Source: Pseudomonadota bacterium
GTDB lineage: Bacteria; Pseudomonadota; Gammaproteobacteria; Steroidobacterales; MnTg04
DNA: 64,000 bases
Assembly (NCBI GenBank): GCA_022572885.1
Contig: JACZVC010000006.1
Span: 1 to 64,000 of the forward strand
Direction of reading: 5' to 3'
The notes under the pieces are model-generated. The model was not told the DNA's origin. It worked only from the letters and a program-made list of their open reading frames with translations, and made no database searches. Shown here piece after piece: positions 1 to 9,450 of the stretch (positions within the stretch are counted from its first letter, which is position 1; each line of letters starts with the position of its first letter). Position numbers and translations under genes: made by a program.

Positions 1-97
1 GCTGGCGCCGGGTGGCAGTGACAAGTATTCCGTCGATGGCTGGTTGCGGCAACGCAATACACCATGAGCGGTTCGTTACAGCGAACCAGGCCTGAAA

Positions 98-1909
98 CTA
101 TTCGGGCAGGTTCACCTCGAACTTGATTGCGGCCAGTTGAGCAGGGGATTTGCCGAGTCTCTTCAGCAGCTTCGGCCAACGGGGGTCGTCGTAAAGGTTG
201 GTGTACAGGGGGTTAACAATAATCCATGCCGACCCCGAATCGCCTCGTTCAATGGTCTTGTCAATCCAATCAAACGCTGCGTCGGTATCGCCCAGAAATG
301 CCAATACCCCGGCAATACTGAAACCCCAGTCGTCGGCATGATTGTCAATCAAGGTCTGTAACGCCATGTCGGCTTCGCGCGTATTGCCCAGAGCGAAATT
401 TACGATTGCAAGGCCGACAAGCCGAGACCCATCATCGGTTTCCTTTTCAACTTCAACCAGCGCAGCCTCGGGTTTACCTACTTTCAACAAGGCCGCACTC
501 AAAAGATATTGCGCACCTCCGTATTCAGGACTCAGGCTCAACGCTTTTCGGTAGTTGGAAATGGCCTCGTCGTATCGTCCCGCGCTTACCAGTATAATGG
601 CCAGGTTGACAAGACCCACCGGGTGAACCGGGTCGCGAACGTTCGCGTATTCATTCAGTGCAATGGATTCATCAATACGGCCAAGTGCGTGCAAGAATGA
701 AGCGGCGTCACCAATGCTTGTCGTGTTGGTCGGATCCAGCAAAAGACCGCGCTCGAACGATCTTGCGGCAGCTTTCATGTCACCATCAAAGAACGCTTCG
801 ATCCATCCCAACTGAATGTACAGGCGGCCGAAACCCGGGTCCATTGCCATGCCTTTCAGCGTCAGGGTGCGAGCGAGTTCATACCCGTCTTCGAAAGGTC
901 GCTCGTCGGCATGCGCCTGGTTGATATACACCGTGATGAGGTCGTCCATGGCGGGGAGATAGTTGGAATCAATCGCCAGCACTTGTTCGAGCAGTTGCTG
1001 CGATTGCGCCAGGCTGTCGGCAGTGTTCTGCCGGCGCAGGTGGCGCGCTCTCAGAAAAATCGCGAAAGCTGCGGGATCTGTTGTCCGCGCTTTTGGCGCA
1101 TTCCCCAACAGCTTTATCTTGAGCTGCTCCACGACCATCGCGGCAATTTCATCCTGTATGGCAAAGATATTATCCAGCGTGCGGTCATAGGTTTCCGACC
1201 ACAGGTGGGTGTCGGAGCGCGCCTCGATCAACTGGACGGTGATGCGAATCTGGTTGCCTGCCTTGCGTATCGAACCTTCGAGAATGTTGGCGACGTTTAA
1301 CTCACGTGCCACATCGGTTAGTTTGAAGTCCTTGCCCTTGTATGAAAATGCGGAGCTACGCGATACCACCCGCAATTCCGGTATTTTCGCCAGCAGGTTC
1401 AGTAGTTCCTCGGCGATGCCGTCCGAGAAATACTCCTGGTCACCGTGTGGAGACATATCAACGAAAGGCAGTACCGCAATGGACTGGTCGCCGTAGGACT
1501 CTACCAATGCTGCCGAACGGCCCTCCTGACGGGCCGCTTGCTCGATGGATGCTTCGCGGGATTCCGAAAGCACGAACTTGTCGAAAGCGAAGTAACCCAG
1601 GGCCAACGCCAGTACCACCATGATGACGCGGTCCAGCTTCTTGCCGGTTTGCGAGGTGATCGATTGTGCGCGGTCGATATCCTGCTCTTTCTTCAGGCCT
1701 TCCGGTGTGAGTTCGAACGCCCAGGCAAAGACCAGTGCGGGAATAATGCCGATGGCCAGGACGATAGTGACGGCGCGCAAGGCGGCGTCACCGAAACCGA
1801 ACGCCGGAAAAATCGTCTCTACCACCTGGATGATCAGCCACGCACCGACAACGTAGGCAGCGCCTACGCGGAGGACATTACGGCGTTTGAGTTCATTAAA
1901 CAGGGACAA
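98..1909 (-). CDS. Membrane-anchored TolB/FlgO-like TPR protein
   Basis: The 603-residue protein opens with the motif LKRRNV, followed by three hydrophobic segments (about residues 14-38, 43-66 and 92-110). A TolB/FlgO-like domain follows, with SIAVLPF near residue 140, FSDGIAEELLNLLAKIP and LEGSIRKAG. The C-terminal half is a run of tetratricopeptide repeats. Family members are usually annotated as TPR or 'adenylate cyclase' proteins although no cyclase domain is present here; their role is probably signalling or scaffolding at the inner membrane. The start is a TTG codon, chosen because it places MSLFNELKRRN at the N-terminus as in the paralogue at 27628-29835. The gene is divergent from 2011-2715. 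Substrate and partners are unknown. Confidence 0.8.
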   Translation of the reverse strand: MSLFNELKRRNVLRVGAAYVVGAWLIIQVVETIFPAFGFGDAALRAVTIVLAIGIIPALVFAWAFELTPEGLKKEQDIDRAQSITSQTGKKLDRVIMVVLALALGYFAFDKFVLSESREASIEQAARQEGRSAALVESYGDQSIAVLPFVDMSPHGDQEYFSDGIAEELLNLLAKIPELRVVSRSSAFSYKGKDFKLTDVARELNVANILEGSIRKAGNQIRITVQLIEARSDTHLWSETYDRTLDNIFAIQDEIAAMVVEQLKIKLLGNAPKARTTDPAAFAIFLRARHLRRQNTADSLAQSQQLLEQVLAIDSNYLPAMDDLITVYINQAHADERPFEDGYELARTLTLKGMAMDPGFGRLYIQLGWIEAFFDGDMKAAARSFERGLLLDPTNTTSIGDAASFLHALGRIDESIALNEYANVRDPVHPVGLVNLAIILVSAGRYDEAISNYRKALSLSPEYGGAQYLLSAALLKVGKPEAALVEVEKETDDGSRLVGLAIVNFALGNTREADMALQTLIDNHADDWGFSIAGVLAFLGDTDAAFDWIDKTIERGDSGSAWIIVNPLYTNLYDDPRWPKLLKRLGKSPAQLAAIKFEVNLPE

Positions 1910-2010
1910 TGGCTGACTTCTTGATGGCCGCTACTGCTTGCAAGCGTAGCCAATATATTTCCGCAATACCAACACTCGCGTTTGTGGTCTTTCTGGACTA
2001 TATTTTGGCC

Positions 2011-2715
2011 ATGCGCAGCCTGGTTGCCACAATTGCATTGATCTGCTCTTTTAACGTCGCCGCGATCGAGCCACCGACCGAGGAGGAACTGGCCGGGGCG
2101 CAAGAAGCGCCGCTGGAATTTGGTGAGGTGGTCGTTACCGGTAGCCAGTTCACTTTTGAGCAGGAGGTTGCGTTTCGGCTGGTGCGATATGCCATGGACA
2201 CGCCACGCAGCGACAAACGAGAAGACCGCGATAAATGGGTATGTTGGATTGACCGGGACGTAGGGAGTCGTTTGCGGTATCTGTCCTGCGCGCGCAATGG
2301 TGATTTATGGGCCCTGAGGCCGGACAGGCATACTCTGTTGCCGGCCAACCGCAGAGCAGGTTACGGGACGATCATGGTTAGTACCCGGCCGGTTAACAAG
2401 AGAAAGTTCAAGAATATGCTGGCAACGATGCACGGCAGCGACGAATTTGACCGGGAATTTGTTTCGATGGCGCTTGCCGGGCAAAGGCCGCCCCGCGACA
2501 TCCCCAGCGAAGACGAGCTCGACCGTTTTGCACAGGCTTATCGGGCGGTGGTTGATCTGTCGAATGCCGATGACGACACGCTGGAAGCCGCTATCCAGGG
2601 CGCTGGCCTGTCTCTCGGCCGCTACAACCGGATCGTTGACCTATTGAGCGCTTACCAGAGCATTGAGAACGAGGTCGCTATCCGGTTGAATTCAATGTCT
2701 GGGCCAGGCGACTAG
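2011..2715 (+). CDS. Exported protein with DUF4168-like C-terminal helices
   Basis: The 234-residue protein begins with a signal peptide (MRSLVATIALICSFNVAAIE), which is why the ATG at 2011 is preferred to upstream in-frame starts. The middle has two cysteines (about residues 78 and 92) that could form a disulfide. The C-terminus (about 165-225) has the pattern FAQAYRAVV, then GLSLGRYNRI, matching the helical DUF4168 family of periplasmic or secreted proteins of unknown function. It lies 39 bases before the lipid kinase, so it may head the lipid-gene operon. No catalytic motif was recognised. Confidence 0.65.
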   Translation: MRSLVATIALICSFNVAAIEPPTEEELAGAQEAPLEFGEVVVTGSQFTFEQEVAFRLVRYAMDTPRSDKREDRDKWVCWIDRDVGSRLRYLSCARNGDLWALRPDRHTLLPANRRAGYGTIMVSTRPVNKRKFKNMLATMHGSDEFDREFVSMALAGQRPPRDIPSEDELDRFAQAYRAVVDLSNADDDTLEAAIQGAGLSLGRYNRIVDLLSAYQSIENEVAIRLNSMSGPGD

Positions 2716-2754
2716 GAAAACAACCAAAACCTGAGCCATAATCACGCCCTGAGT

Positions 2755-3819
2755 GTGGAAGAATTAAACAAATTCCCGGGGCAGTTTTCGGTGCGAGTCA
2801 ACAAACAGGCAAGACAATTACCCGGTTCCAGTAGCGACACGCTGCTGCATGGCGATCGAATTCTCGGGGTATTGGTCAACCCACGCAGTCGCCGCAACAA
2901 GAAACACCTGGACGAAATCATCCAGGCTGTCAGTAACTGCTCCAGGACTCATTATCGGGTCGTTGATCAGCCGGGCGATATATCGAAAGTCCTGGCAGAG
3001 TTCGCGGCTGAGTCGGTCAACCTTTTGGCAATCAGCGGTGGAGACGGGACCGTATCTCGAATCCTGACGCATCTGTACGCAGAGCGGCCCTTCGAAACCA
3101 TGCCTGTCATTGCCATCCTGCGGGGCGGCACGGCGAATATGATCGCCGGAGACGTTGGCTCGCCTGGCAGCGTGGCGTCTGCTTTGCAACGCTTGCGAGT
3201 ATGGATAGAAAACGGCGCGGGGCAAATTCATTTACAAAGCCGGCCGGTGCTTCGAGTCCAGCCTGGCGAGGGCCAGCCCGATCATTACGGGATGTTCTTT
3301 GGCGCCGGAGCGGTTGTCCAGGGCATCGAATACACGAACGAGAATATTCATTCGCGCGGTTTGAAGAGTGAATTCAGCCTGGGCCTTGGGCTGGTGAGAT
3401 CCATGTGGGGGATCGCCCGCCAGGACCCCAGGTTCATCCGCCCCGTCCATATAGCCATCGGCGTCGATGGCAATACCGTTGCGCCCCCGGAAAGTATCGT
3501 TATGACGCTGGTCAGCGGTCTGGAGCGCCTGTTCCTGAACATGCATCCTTACTGGGGTGAAGACAATGGTCGACCATTGCATGTGACGACGATCCGCAGT
3601 CCGGCCACCCGATTGCTCAGAAACCTGCCGTCCTTGTTGCGCGGCAAACCAAATCGCTATTTGTCCGAGGATCAGGGGTACCTCAGTTATAATGTCGAGA
3701 GCATAAGTCTGGATTTTGACGGGCCGTTTACACTGGATGGAGAGATACTGCATGCCCACATTGGATCCGGGCCGGTCGAAATCAGCACAGCCGGCGAGCT
3801 CGTTTTTCTTCGAATCTAA
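2755..3819 (+). CDS. DAG-kinase-family lipid kinase (candidate ceramide kinase)
   Basis: The 354-residue protein has the signatures of the diacylglycerol kinase/YegS/sphingosine kinase family: VNPRS in the first beta strand (about residues 37-41), the nucleotide-binding loop SGGDGTV near residue 95, and RGGTANMIA near 122. The family phosphorylates a lipid hydroxyl with ATP on the cytoplasmic face of the inner membrane. The start is GTG at 2755. A Tam41-like nucleotidyltransferase and an acyltransferase follow in the same direction, and a full ceramide-synthesis gene set lies 17 kb downstream. A lipid kinase of this family (CpgB) makes ceramide 1-phosphate in Caulobacter, so ceramide is a plausible substrate. 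That is inference: diacylglycerol or an undecaprenyl lipid remain possible. Confidence 0.8.
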   Translation: MEELNKFPGQFSVRVNKQARQLPGSSSDTLLHGDRILGVLVNPRSRRNKKHLDEIIQAVSNCSRTHYRVVDQPGDISKVLAEFAAESVNLLAISGGDGTVSRILTHLYAERPFETMPVIAILRGGTANMIAGDVGSPGSVASALQRLRVWIENGAGQIHLQSRPVLRVQPGEGQPDHYGMFFGAGAVVQGIEYTNENIHSRGLKSEFSLGLGLVRSMWGIARQDPRFIRPVHIAIGVDGNTVAPPESIVMTLVSGLERLFLNMHPYWGEDNGRPLHVTTIRSPATRLLRNLPSLLRGKPNRYLSEDQGYLSYNVESISLDFDGPFTLDGEILHAHIGSGPVEISTAGELVFLRI

Positions 3820-3843
3820 GCCCGGCGAATCAGGGAAGCTTTG

Positions 3844-4767
3844 ATGAGTGCGCATGCTGAATCGTCAAGTTCTCGGGAACTGGATATCCTGGTCGCCTTT
3901 CTGCTTAGCCACCACGGCGGCGCGGTCAATGCGATTTTGTATTATGGGTCTTGCATGCGAAACAAGGACCCGTTTAATGGCATCGTTGATTTGTACCTGA
4001 TTACCGATGGTTACAGGGCCGTCTACTCGAGCAAATTTCACGCATTTTTGAATTGGGTCTTGCCGCCAAATGTTTTCTATAAAGAAATGGCTGCGGGAGA
4101 CCGAACTCTGCGCGTAAAGTACAACGTGCTATCGATTGCTGATTTGCAACGCGGCCTTTCCAGCCGGGCAATGCATTCCTATTTTTGGGGCCGGTTTACC
4201 CAACCTGTAGAGATTCTCTGGTGTCGTAACGAGGCGATCAGGAGCAAGACGGAAGCGTGTCTCGGCCTCGCCGCAAAAACATTCCTGGAGCGTGTCCTTC
4301 CCGCCGTAGCAGATTCCGGTTCAGTCAGTGATTTGTGGGCACAGGGATTGCGCCTGAGTTATGCAGCCGAGCTGCGTACTGAGGCGCCTGGTCGTGCGCA
4401 AGAATTGGTTGACTATGATTTGCAGCACTATGTTGAAATGAGCATGGCAGTAGCCTCATCGATCAGTTTCCCGCTGGAAATAACGGGAGCGGGAAAAACT
4501 GCCCGGTACACGGCGACAGTACCGGCATCCAGACGCTTTTTTGGACGGTTTGCATGGGTAGTTCGCAGGGTACAGGGCAAAATCTTGTCGGTGGCTCGCT
4601 TGCTGAAGGCGTTGTTTACATTCGATGGCGGTCTGGACTATGCCGCCTGGAAGCTTGAACGCCACACCGGGCAAGCAGTCGAGATTCCAGATCGGGTGAG
4701 GAAGTATCCCCTGATATTTGTCTGGGGCTTATTGTGGAAGCTTTACCGGCGGGGAATTATTCGTTGA
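3844..4767 (+). CDS. Tam41-like CTP:phospholipid cytidylyltransferase
   Basis: The protein (307 residues from the ATG at 3844) resembles mitochondrial phosphatidate cytidylyltransferase Tam41 in the order of its blocks. It has YYGSCMR followed by IVDLYLI (about residues 33-52), the nucleotidyltransferase glycine-serine and acidic motifs. LPPNVFY follows near 73, then VKYNVLSIADL with RGLSSRAMHSYFWGRFTQPV (about 92-125). Tam41 enzymes make CDP-diacylglycerol from phosphatidate and CTP and are evolutionarily separate from CdsA. Placed 24 bases after a lipid kinase, it could activate the phospholipid that kinase makes, for example ceramide phosphate to CDP-ceramide. The family call rests on motif order only; the substrate is inferred from neighbours. 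Confidence 0.6.
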   Translation: MSAHAESSSSRELDILVAFLLSHHGGAVNAILYYGSCMRNKDPFNGIVDLYLITDGYRAVYSSKFHAFLNWVLPPNVFYKEMAAGDRTLRVKYNVLSIADLQRGLSSRAMHSYFWGRFTQPVEILWCRNEAIRSKTEACLGLAAKTFLERVLPAVADSGSVSDLWAQGLRLSYAAELRTEAPGRAQELVDYDLQHYVEMSMAVASSISFPLEITGAGKTARYTATVPASRRFFGRFAWVVRRVQGKILSVARLLKALFTFDGGLDYAAWKLERHTGQAVEIPDRVRKYPLIFVWGLLWKLYRRGIIR

Positions 4768-4868
4768 ACCGCGGGTCACATTATTGATTGAACTGCATAA
4801 AGTCCCGTGTCAACCTGTAGGTTCGGTAATAAAAACCGCAACGGGCGCGATCTCCAAGCTGATCTTCC

Positions 4869-5840
4869 ATGGCACAAAAACACTTTCTGATTCCGGCATG
4901 GCTACTTGACAGGCTACCAGCACTTCGCAAGTTTGGCTGGATGCTGGAGGCTGTCATTGCCAAAGCTCTGGTGGGATTGTTGCGAACCATGCCGCCGGAG
5001 CGTGCTGCCAGGCTAGCGAACTTTCTGTTTAGAAATCTAAAGCCAGTACTTCCCTTTAGCAATAAAATTCGCGGTAATCTGACAATCGCTTTTCCGGAAA
5101 AAGACAAACGGGAAATAGAAAAAATCACTCGTAGTGTTTGCGGCAATCTGGGCACCACCGTTGTGGAGCTGGTGTTGGCAGAGCGTATATGGGCAGAGCG
5201 AGATGAACGCATAGAATTTGTCATGGAAGACGGAATCGACCTTGGCAAGTACCGTGGCCGGCCGGCCGTTATGATAATCGGTCACATTGGCGCATGGCAG
5301 ATCGGCACTTTCGTTGCCGCACGGTACAACTTGCGAATTTCCTCCGTTTACGCTCCGGAGGAGAACCCTTATATGGAGAACTTCGTTCTCCGGCTGCGAT
5401 CGGCGTTGCCGTGCCGCTGGATTTCCCGTGACGGTTGCATGCGCGAGCTGACCAAAGAGCTCAAGCAAGGGAATATTGTGGGCCTGGTATCGGACACACG
5501 TCTCGACAGCGGCGAACTGGTTCCTTTTTTCGGCGTACCGGTGCCGACAAATACGACTGCCGCACGCCTTGCGCTGCGTCACCAGTGTGATTTTTTCCCG
5601 GTAAGGGCCGAGCGCCTGCCAGGGATGAGATTTCGTATCACAATTTGCCGGCCGATTCAGCCCGCTGATCCAAGCGCACCCACGGCTGAACAAGCGCGAC
5701 AAATGACCCAAAAAGTATTTGAGCACTTTGAGGAATGGATTCGCGAAGCCCCGGACCAATGGATGTGCTTTGGCCGGCGTTGGCCGCATGAGGCCTATAC
5801 CCATGGTTCGCCGGCAATAAAATATCGCGACCGACGGTAG
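4869..5840 (+). CDS. LpxL/HtrB-family lipid acyltransferase, variant motif
   Basis: The 323-residue protein has the fold signature of lipid A late acyltransferases: MIIGHIGAWQIG (about residues 134-145), a region of arginine/serine contacts, SDTRLDSGELVPFFGVPVP (about 204-222) and a DQWMCFGRRWP C-terminus, the usual 'W...RRW' ending. These inner-membrane enzymes transfer acyl chains onto lipid hydroxyls. The catalytic H-x4-E/D motif here reads H-I-G-A-W-Q, with glutamine where the acidic residue is normally found; the codons cac att ggc gca tgg cag confirm it. Such a change suggests altered chemistry or a non-lipid-A acceptor. It is the last plus-strand gene before convergent 5879-7216. Confidence 0.8.
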   Translation: MAQKHFLIPAWLLDRLPALRKFGWMLEAVIAKALVGLLRTMPPERAARLANFLFRNLKPVLPFSNKIRGNLTIAFPEKDKREIEKITRSVCGNLGTTVVELVLAERIWAERDERIEFVMEDGIDLGKYRGRPAVMIIGHIGAWQIGTFVAARYNLRISSVYAPEENPYMENFVLRLRSALPCRWISRDGCMRELTKELKQGNIVGLVSDTRLDSGELVPFFGVPVPTNTTAARLALRHQCDFFPVRAERLPGMRFRITICRPIQPADPSAPTAEQARQMTQKVFEHFEEWIREAPDQWMCFGRRWPHEAYTHGSPAIKYRDRR

Positions 5841-5878
5841 CGGTCCTCTGGACTGGCATAAAGCGGGCCCGGTTTCTT

Positions 5879-7216
5879 TTATTCGCGAGCTTGCTCAGGA
5901 TTCAGCGGTGCATCCCGGATACCCTTGGAAACGAGCAAGCTGATGCCAATCAGGGTTACTGCCGCCGAGAAACAGGCCGCAAAACCCGGGCCGAGCAAAC
6001 CGATGGATGGAGTGATCGCAACAAAAGCGATCACGTAAAGCACCGCGCTGATCGCATACAGCCATAGGATCTTGGTGGCAAGACCCATGGCGTAACCCCC
6101 CGTGCGAAGCATGAACACCATGAGTTCCAGGGTTGCCGCAAATAACAACAGCGTCATCAAGGGCGCCGCATCCGCATAGTCCGGCCCAAGAATGCTGGTT
6201 AACAAGAGGCGGCCGCCGAAAATTGAAGCGCTGATGAAAACGATCCCAAACACTCCCGACACAAGCACTATGCGTAACAGTATCGAATGAAAATTAACGG
6301 TATGCCGAGTCCACAGGCGCACCAGGTTCGGGAACAAGACCTGTTGCAGCAAAGCGCCCGGTTTGGACAGGATTTTGGTGGCTTCACGCGCAATGCGCAG
6401 CAAACCCGCGCCTGCCGCGCCGAGAATCGCGCCTGCAAGTAAGGTGGGCGCTTGTTTTTGCACGTTATCGAGGTTCGATTGCAGGTAAACGACAGATAGA
6501 AATGCCCGGAGGCCGGGGAATTCATCGCGCCAACCCTTGATGGACGGGCCTCGCAGCAGACTGCCGCCTACCCGTCGCGTGTATTCCATCCAGCCACGCA
6601 CGATCAGAAAAATGTTCCCAGCGATGGTTCCCAGCGCCAGCACGACAACGAACGACAGCACATCGGGAACTTGCGTTGAAACGACGAGGACGCCGATCAG
6701 CCGCAGCAACGGGCTGATCATCAGTTGTATGCCCAGCGCATCGAAGCGATCGAACAGCCGCAGTATCCCCTTGGGCGTGTCTTTCGCCGAGGTCAGCAAT
6801 ATGCTGCTGTAAATCAGCGCGCCAAAGATAAGGTCTTGGTCCCAGTCGAAGAGTAGTCCAGCCAATGGCACCGCCAGGATCGCTACGACGACAGACGCTC
6901 CGCTGGCTGCAATATCGATAAAAAGCGTTAATCGCAACAGCCGTCTTAGTGAATGGAGATTGTTGGCGTCGTGCACCGGGACACCGAACCGCACGACTGT
7001 TTCGTGCAATCTGAAATTGAACAGTCCACGAACCATCTGAACATAGGTCTGGAGAAGTACCAATTGGCCAAAGTTTTCGGGCGCAAGCGATCTGGCGAGC
7101 ACTGCGACGGTTATCAGCTCGAGCACAGCGGCTACGCCACGGCCGCGCAGCAATTTAACGAAATTCCTGCCGATGCGGCGAAGCAGAGATTGATCTTGAG
7201 TCAGCTCAGCATCCAT
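5879..7216 (-). CDS. Wzx-like oligosaccharide/lipid flippase
   Basis: The 445-residue, strongly hydrophobic protein has about 12 predicted membrane segments starting near residue 26 (AAVLELITVAVLARSL). The FGQLVLLQ stretch near 50 is typical of the polysaccharide-biosynthesis/MATE-like flippase superfamily (MurJ/Wzx/RfbX fold). Members move lipid-linked saccharides from the cytoplasmic to the periplasmic leaflet. It is transcribed in the same direction as lptG-lptF, 94 bases downstream of lptG. It could flip the glycolipid built by the glycosyltransferases at 11-15 kb. The substrate cannot be read from the sequence. Confidence 0.8.
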   Translation of the reverse strand: MDAELTQDQSLLRRIGRNFVKLLRGRGVAAVLELITVAVLARSLAPENFGQLVLLQTYVQMVRGLFNFRLHETVVRFGVPVHDANNLHSLRRLLRLTLFIDIAASGASVVVAILAVPLAGLLFDWDQDLIFGALIYSSILLTSAKDTPKGILRLFDRFDALGIQLMISPLLRLIGVLVVSTQVPDVLSFVVVLALGTIAGNIFLIVRGWMEYTRRVGGSLLRGPSIKGWRDEFPGLRAFLSVVYLQSNLDNVQKQAPTLLAGAILGAAGAGLLRIAREATKILSKPGALLQQVLFPNLVRLWTRHTVNFHSILLRIVLVSGVFGIVFISASIFGGRLLLTSILGPDYADAAPLMTLLLFAATLELMVFMLRTGGYAMGLATKILWLYAISAVLYVIAFVAITPSIGLLGPGFAACFSAAVTLIGISLLVSKGIRDAPLNPEQARE

Positions 7217-7310
7217 TGCCGACCATTGCCTGGATTCTCATACGTTTTGCGATCGCCTTTTGAACATGTTGATCCTGGTTCATTTTATGGTTGCTATCGA
7301 TCGGCGTGTT

Positions 7311-8378
7311 TCAACGGATTCGATGCAGGAATACCAGCGCCAGGAGCAATAGGAATATGTCCGGCGCCAGCGCCGCCGGTGCCGGGCTGAGATCAAACAA
7401 TATGGCAAGTTGCCCCGTCATTTGTTCCAAAAGGTAGAACAATATGCCAATACTCCCACCGATCGCGACTCGCTGGCCAGCGTGGACATGGCGGGCCGAT
7501 CCCAATAAAAAGGGTACGCCGAGCAGCGACATGGCCAACAAGCCAACCGGGATGCTCAGTTGTTGCCAAAAGATCACACGATAACGATGTGTATCGAGAT
7601 TATTCTGATCGAGCAAACGAATATATCGATAAAGAGCCAAAGGCGCCATGGCTTCAACCGGTACGATCAGTGCCGATGTCTGCCGTGCCGACAAAGAGCT
7701 TTGCCACAGCTTACTTGTCGAATGTTCTTCCTTGATTTCGGCAAGCGCGAGATCAGTTGTTTTCGCATCAATCAGTAACCATTGGCCATCATCCAATACT
7801 TCAACACTGGACGCCTGTATAAGTTCCCGCAAGTTATTGTTTTCGTCAAGTTCAAAGATTTCGACATCGCGCAATGCCCCTTGCTGAATCACCTTGCCTA
7901 TGCGGATGAACCGATCACCGCTGCGAGTCCAGAATTCAGTATCGGTACTCGCAATAATCGTCTGTGGCGTAGTCTTCGCTTTAATTCGTGCTGCGCTGAG
8001 CTCAAATTCTGGTACTACAAAGAACTGCACGAGCAGCACCAGGGCAATGATTGCAATAATTACCTCGACTAGCGGCCAGGCTATGCGTCCCACGGGAGGG
8101 CCAAGAGCGCGAATGATGACCAATTCCTGATGATTCGCCATTGCCCCCAAACCAATCAGGACCCCCAACAATGCGGTGACCGGAAGTAAATCCAGCATGA
8201 TTTTGGGGAGGGAATAACCGACTACCGTCAGCGCATCGATTGTTGTGAAGGCGCCTTTGCCAACGTTCTCTAATTCTTCAGCCAGGGTCAAAAAGCCAAA
8301 TAACGACAACAAGACAAAGAGCACTATCGCAGCGCCGCTCAGAAAGTTGCGTGCAATGTAACGATCAACGATCGGCAT
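7311..8378 (-). CDS. lptG: LPS-export-type ABC permease LptG
   Basis: The 355-residue protein begins IVDRYIARNFLSG, the usual LptG start, has three N-terminal membrane helices, a periplasmic beta-jellyroll (about residues 130-265) and three C-terminal helices. The ELVIIRALG stretch after TM2-3 is the coupling-helix region that contacts the LptB ATPase. LptF/LptG with LptB2 extract LPS from the inner membrane and push it onto the LptC-LptA-LptD bridge. The gene overlaps lptF by 14 bases. Its neighbours are a flippase, an LptA-like gene and lipid/glycan enzymes rather than pepA, the usual neighbour of lptFG in gammaproteobacteria. It may therefore be a second, dedicated copy. Confidence 0.9.
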   Translation of the reverse strand: MPIVDRYIARNFLSGAAIVLFVLLSLFGFLTLAEELENVGKGAFTTIDALTVVGYSLPKIMLDLLPVTALLGVLIGLGAMANHQELVIIRALGPPVGRIAWPLVEVIIAIIALVLLVQFFVVPEFELSAARIKAKTTPQTIIASTDTEFWTRSGDRFIRIGKVIQQGALRDVEIFELDENNNLRELIQASSVEVLDDGQWLLIDAKTTDLALAEIKEEHSTSKLWQSSLSARQTSALIVPVEAMAPLALYRYIRLLDQNNLDTHRYRVIFWQQLSIPVGLLAMSLLGVPFLLGSARHVHAGQRVAIGGSIGILFYLLEQMTGQLAILFDLSPAPAALAPDIFLLLLALVFLHRIR

Positions 8379-9450
8379 AAGTTTGCTTTGCCTTGTGGCG
8401 TCTTACCAGTATTCGCCAGGGGGCATAAAGAACAACTACCACCAGGGCAAACAGCCCCGGCACCCACCAGATCGAGGCTACCTTTTCCTGTTCTACCCAG
8501 GTCTTCGCCATGGTAAGAAAATTCAAATACGACGCATAAACCAGCAGCGCAATCAAGGTCTTTGCGTAGCGCCCTCGACGAGGGAGTGAGCGGCTGAGCG
8601 GAACGGCCGCCAGCGCAAGGAGCAGTGCCGACAGTGATGTCGACAACCGCCACTGGTATTCGGCTTTTTCTTTCGGATTCTGGTAATTTCGTAAATTCAG
8701 GGTTGACTCAGCTTTGACCTTATACCCAATGGGCTTGGGGTCGGCGATTCTCAAGAAAAGGGAAAGAGTTTTGAAGCGGCCCAGGACGTTCGGGCCATCG
8801 TCAACTGTCTTGTAAACCTGTGCATCGACCAACACAAGTCTATGATGGCCCTCTGTGGCAAACGGCTCAAAGAAACCAGTGGCGGACGAAGTAACCTGGA
8901 GACCCTGTTTATCGCGGCTGCGAATAAAAATTCCCTGCAACTGGTGACGGTTTTCCGACATACCCTGGATGAATATTGTCCGTCCTTCTTTGTCATCGAC
9001 GTAAAATTGGCCAGCCCGGATGCGTTCGAGTTCGGTGGATGCGGCAGCAGCTGCCCCTACTTCATATACCTGCCGGTAGGCCCAGGGTCGCGCTATTGTT
9101 GACAGCAGGCCGATAACGATGGCTATGGTGGCGGCGAAAATGATTATCGGCCGCAATAAGCGAAGCTCACCGATCCCGGCAGCTTGCAACGCGTACATCT
9201 CCGAGTCGCTGTAAAGACGGCCCATTCCGAGTATGACTCCCAGATACATGCCGAGGGGTAACAGCACTTCCAGAGCGATGATGGATTTGAGAAAGGTCAG
9301 ATAGGCAACTTCGCCGGGGTTGAACAGGCCGCTGGTGGCCTGAGCCAGGAAAACCGTCATGCTATAGGTAAGAAAGATAACCAGGAGTACGCTACTCACT
9401 CCGATAAAAGGTACACTGACTTCGCGCAACAGATAGCGATCGACCTGCAT
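8365..9450 (-). CDS. lptF: LPS-export-type ABC permease LptF
   Basis: The protein is 361 residues from the ATG at 9450, which gives the typical LptF beginning MQVDRYLLREV. Translation could extend 49 residues upstream, but that extension is not LptF-like and would overlap the divergent gene. Three N-terminal helices are followed by a periplasmic jellyroll and three C-terminal helices (about residues 270-345). YALQAAGIGELRLLRP is the cytoplasmic coupling segment. It pairs with LptG as the transmembrane part of the LptB2FG extractor. The first part of the coding strand is 93 bases from the divergent LptA-like gene, so both may share a control region. Confidence 0.9.
   Translation of the reverse strand: MQVDRYLLREVSVPFIGVSSVLLVIFLTYSMTVFLAQATSGLFNPGEVAYLTFLKSIIALEVLLPLGMYLGVILGMGRLYSDSEMYALQAAGIGELRLLRPIIIFAATIAIVIGLLSTIARPWAYRQVYEVGAAAAASTELERIRAGQFYVDDKEGRTIFIQGMSENRHQLQGIFIRSRDKQGLQVTSSATGFFEPFATEGHHRLVLVDAQVYKTVDDGPNVLGRFKTLSLFLRIADPKPIGYKVKAESTLNLRNYQNPKEKAEYQWRLSTSLSALLLALAAVPLSRSLPRRGRYAKTLIALLVYASYLNFLTMAKTWVEQEKVASIWWVPGLFALVVVVLYAPWRILVRRHKAKQTYADR

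Noticed and set aside
1-97. Tail of a gene entering from the left
   Set aside because: A frame stops at TGA near base 19-21 but only six codons are visible, too few to support a gene.
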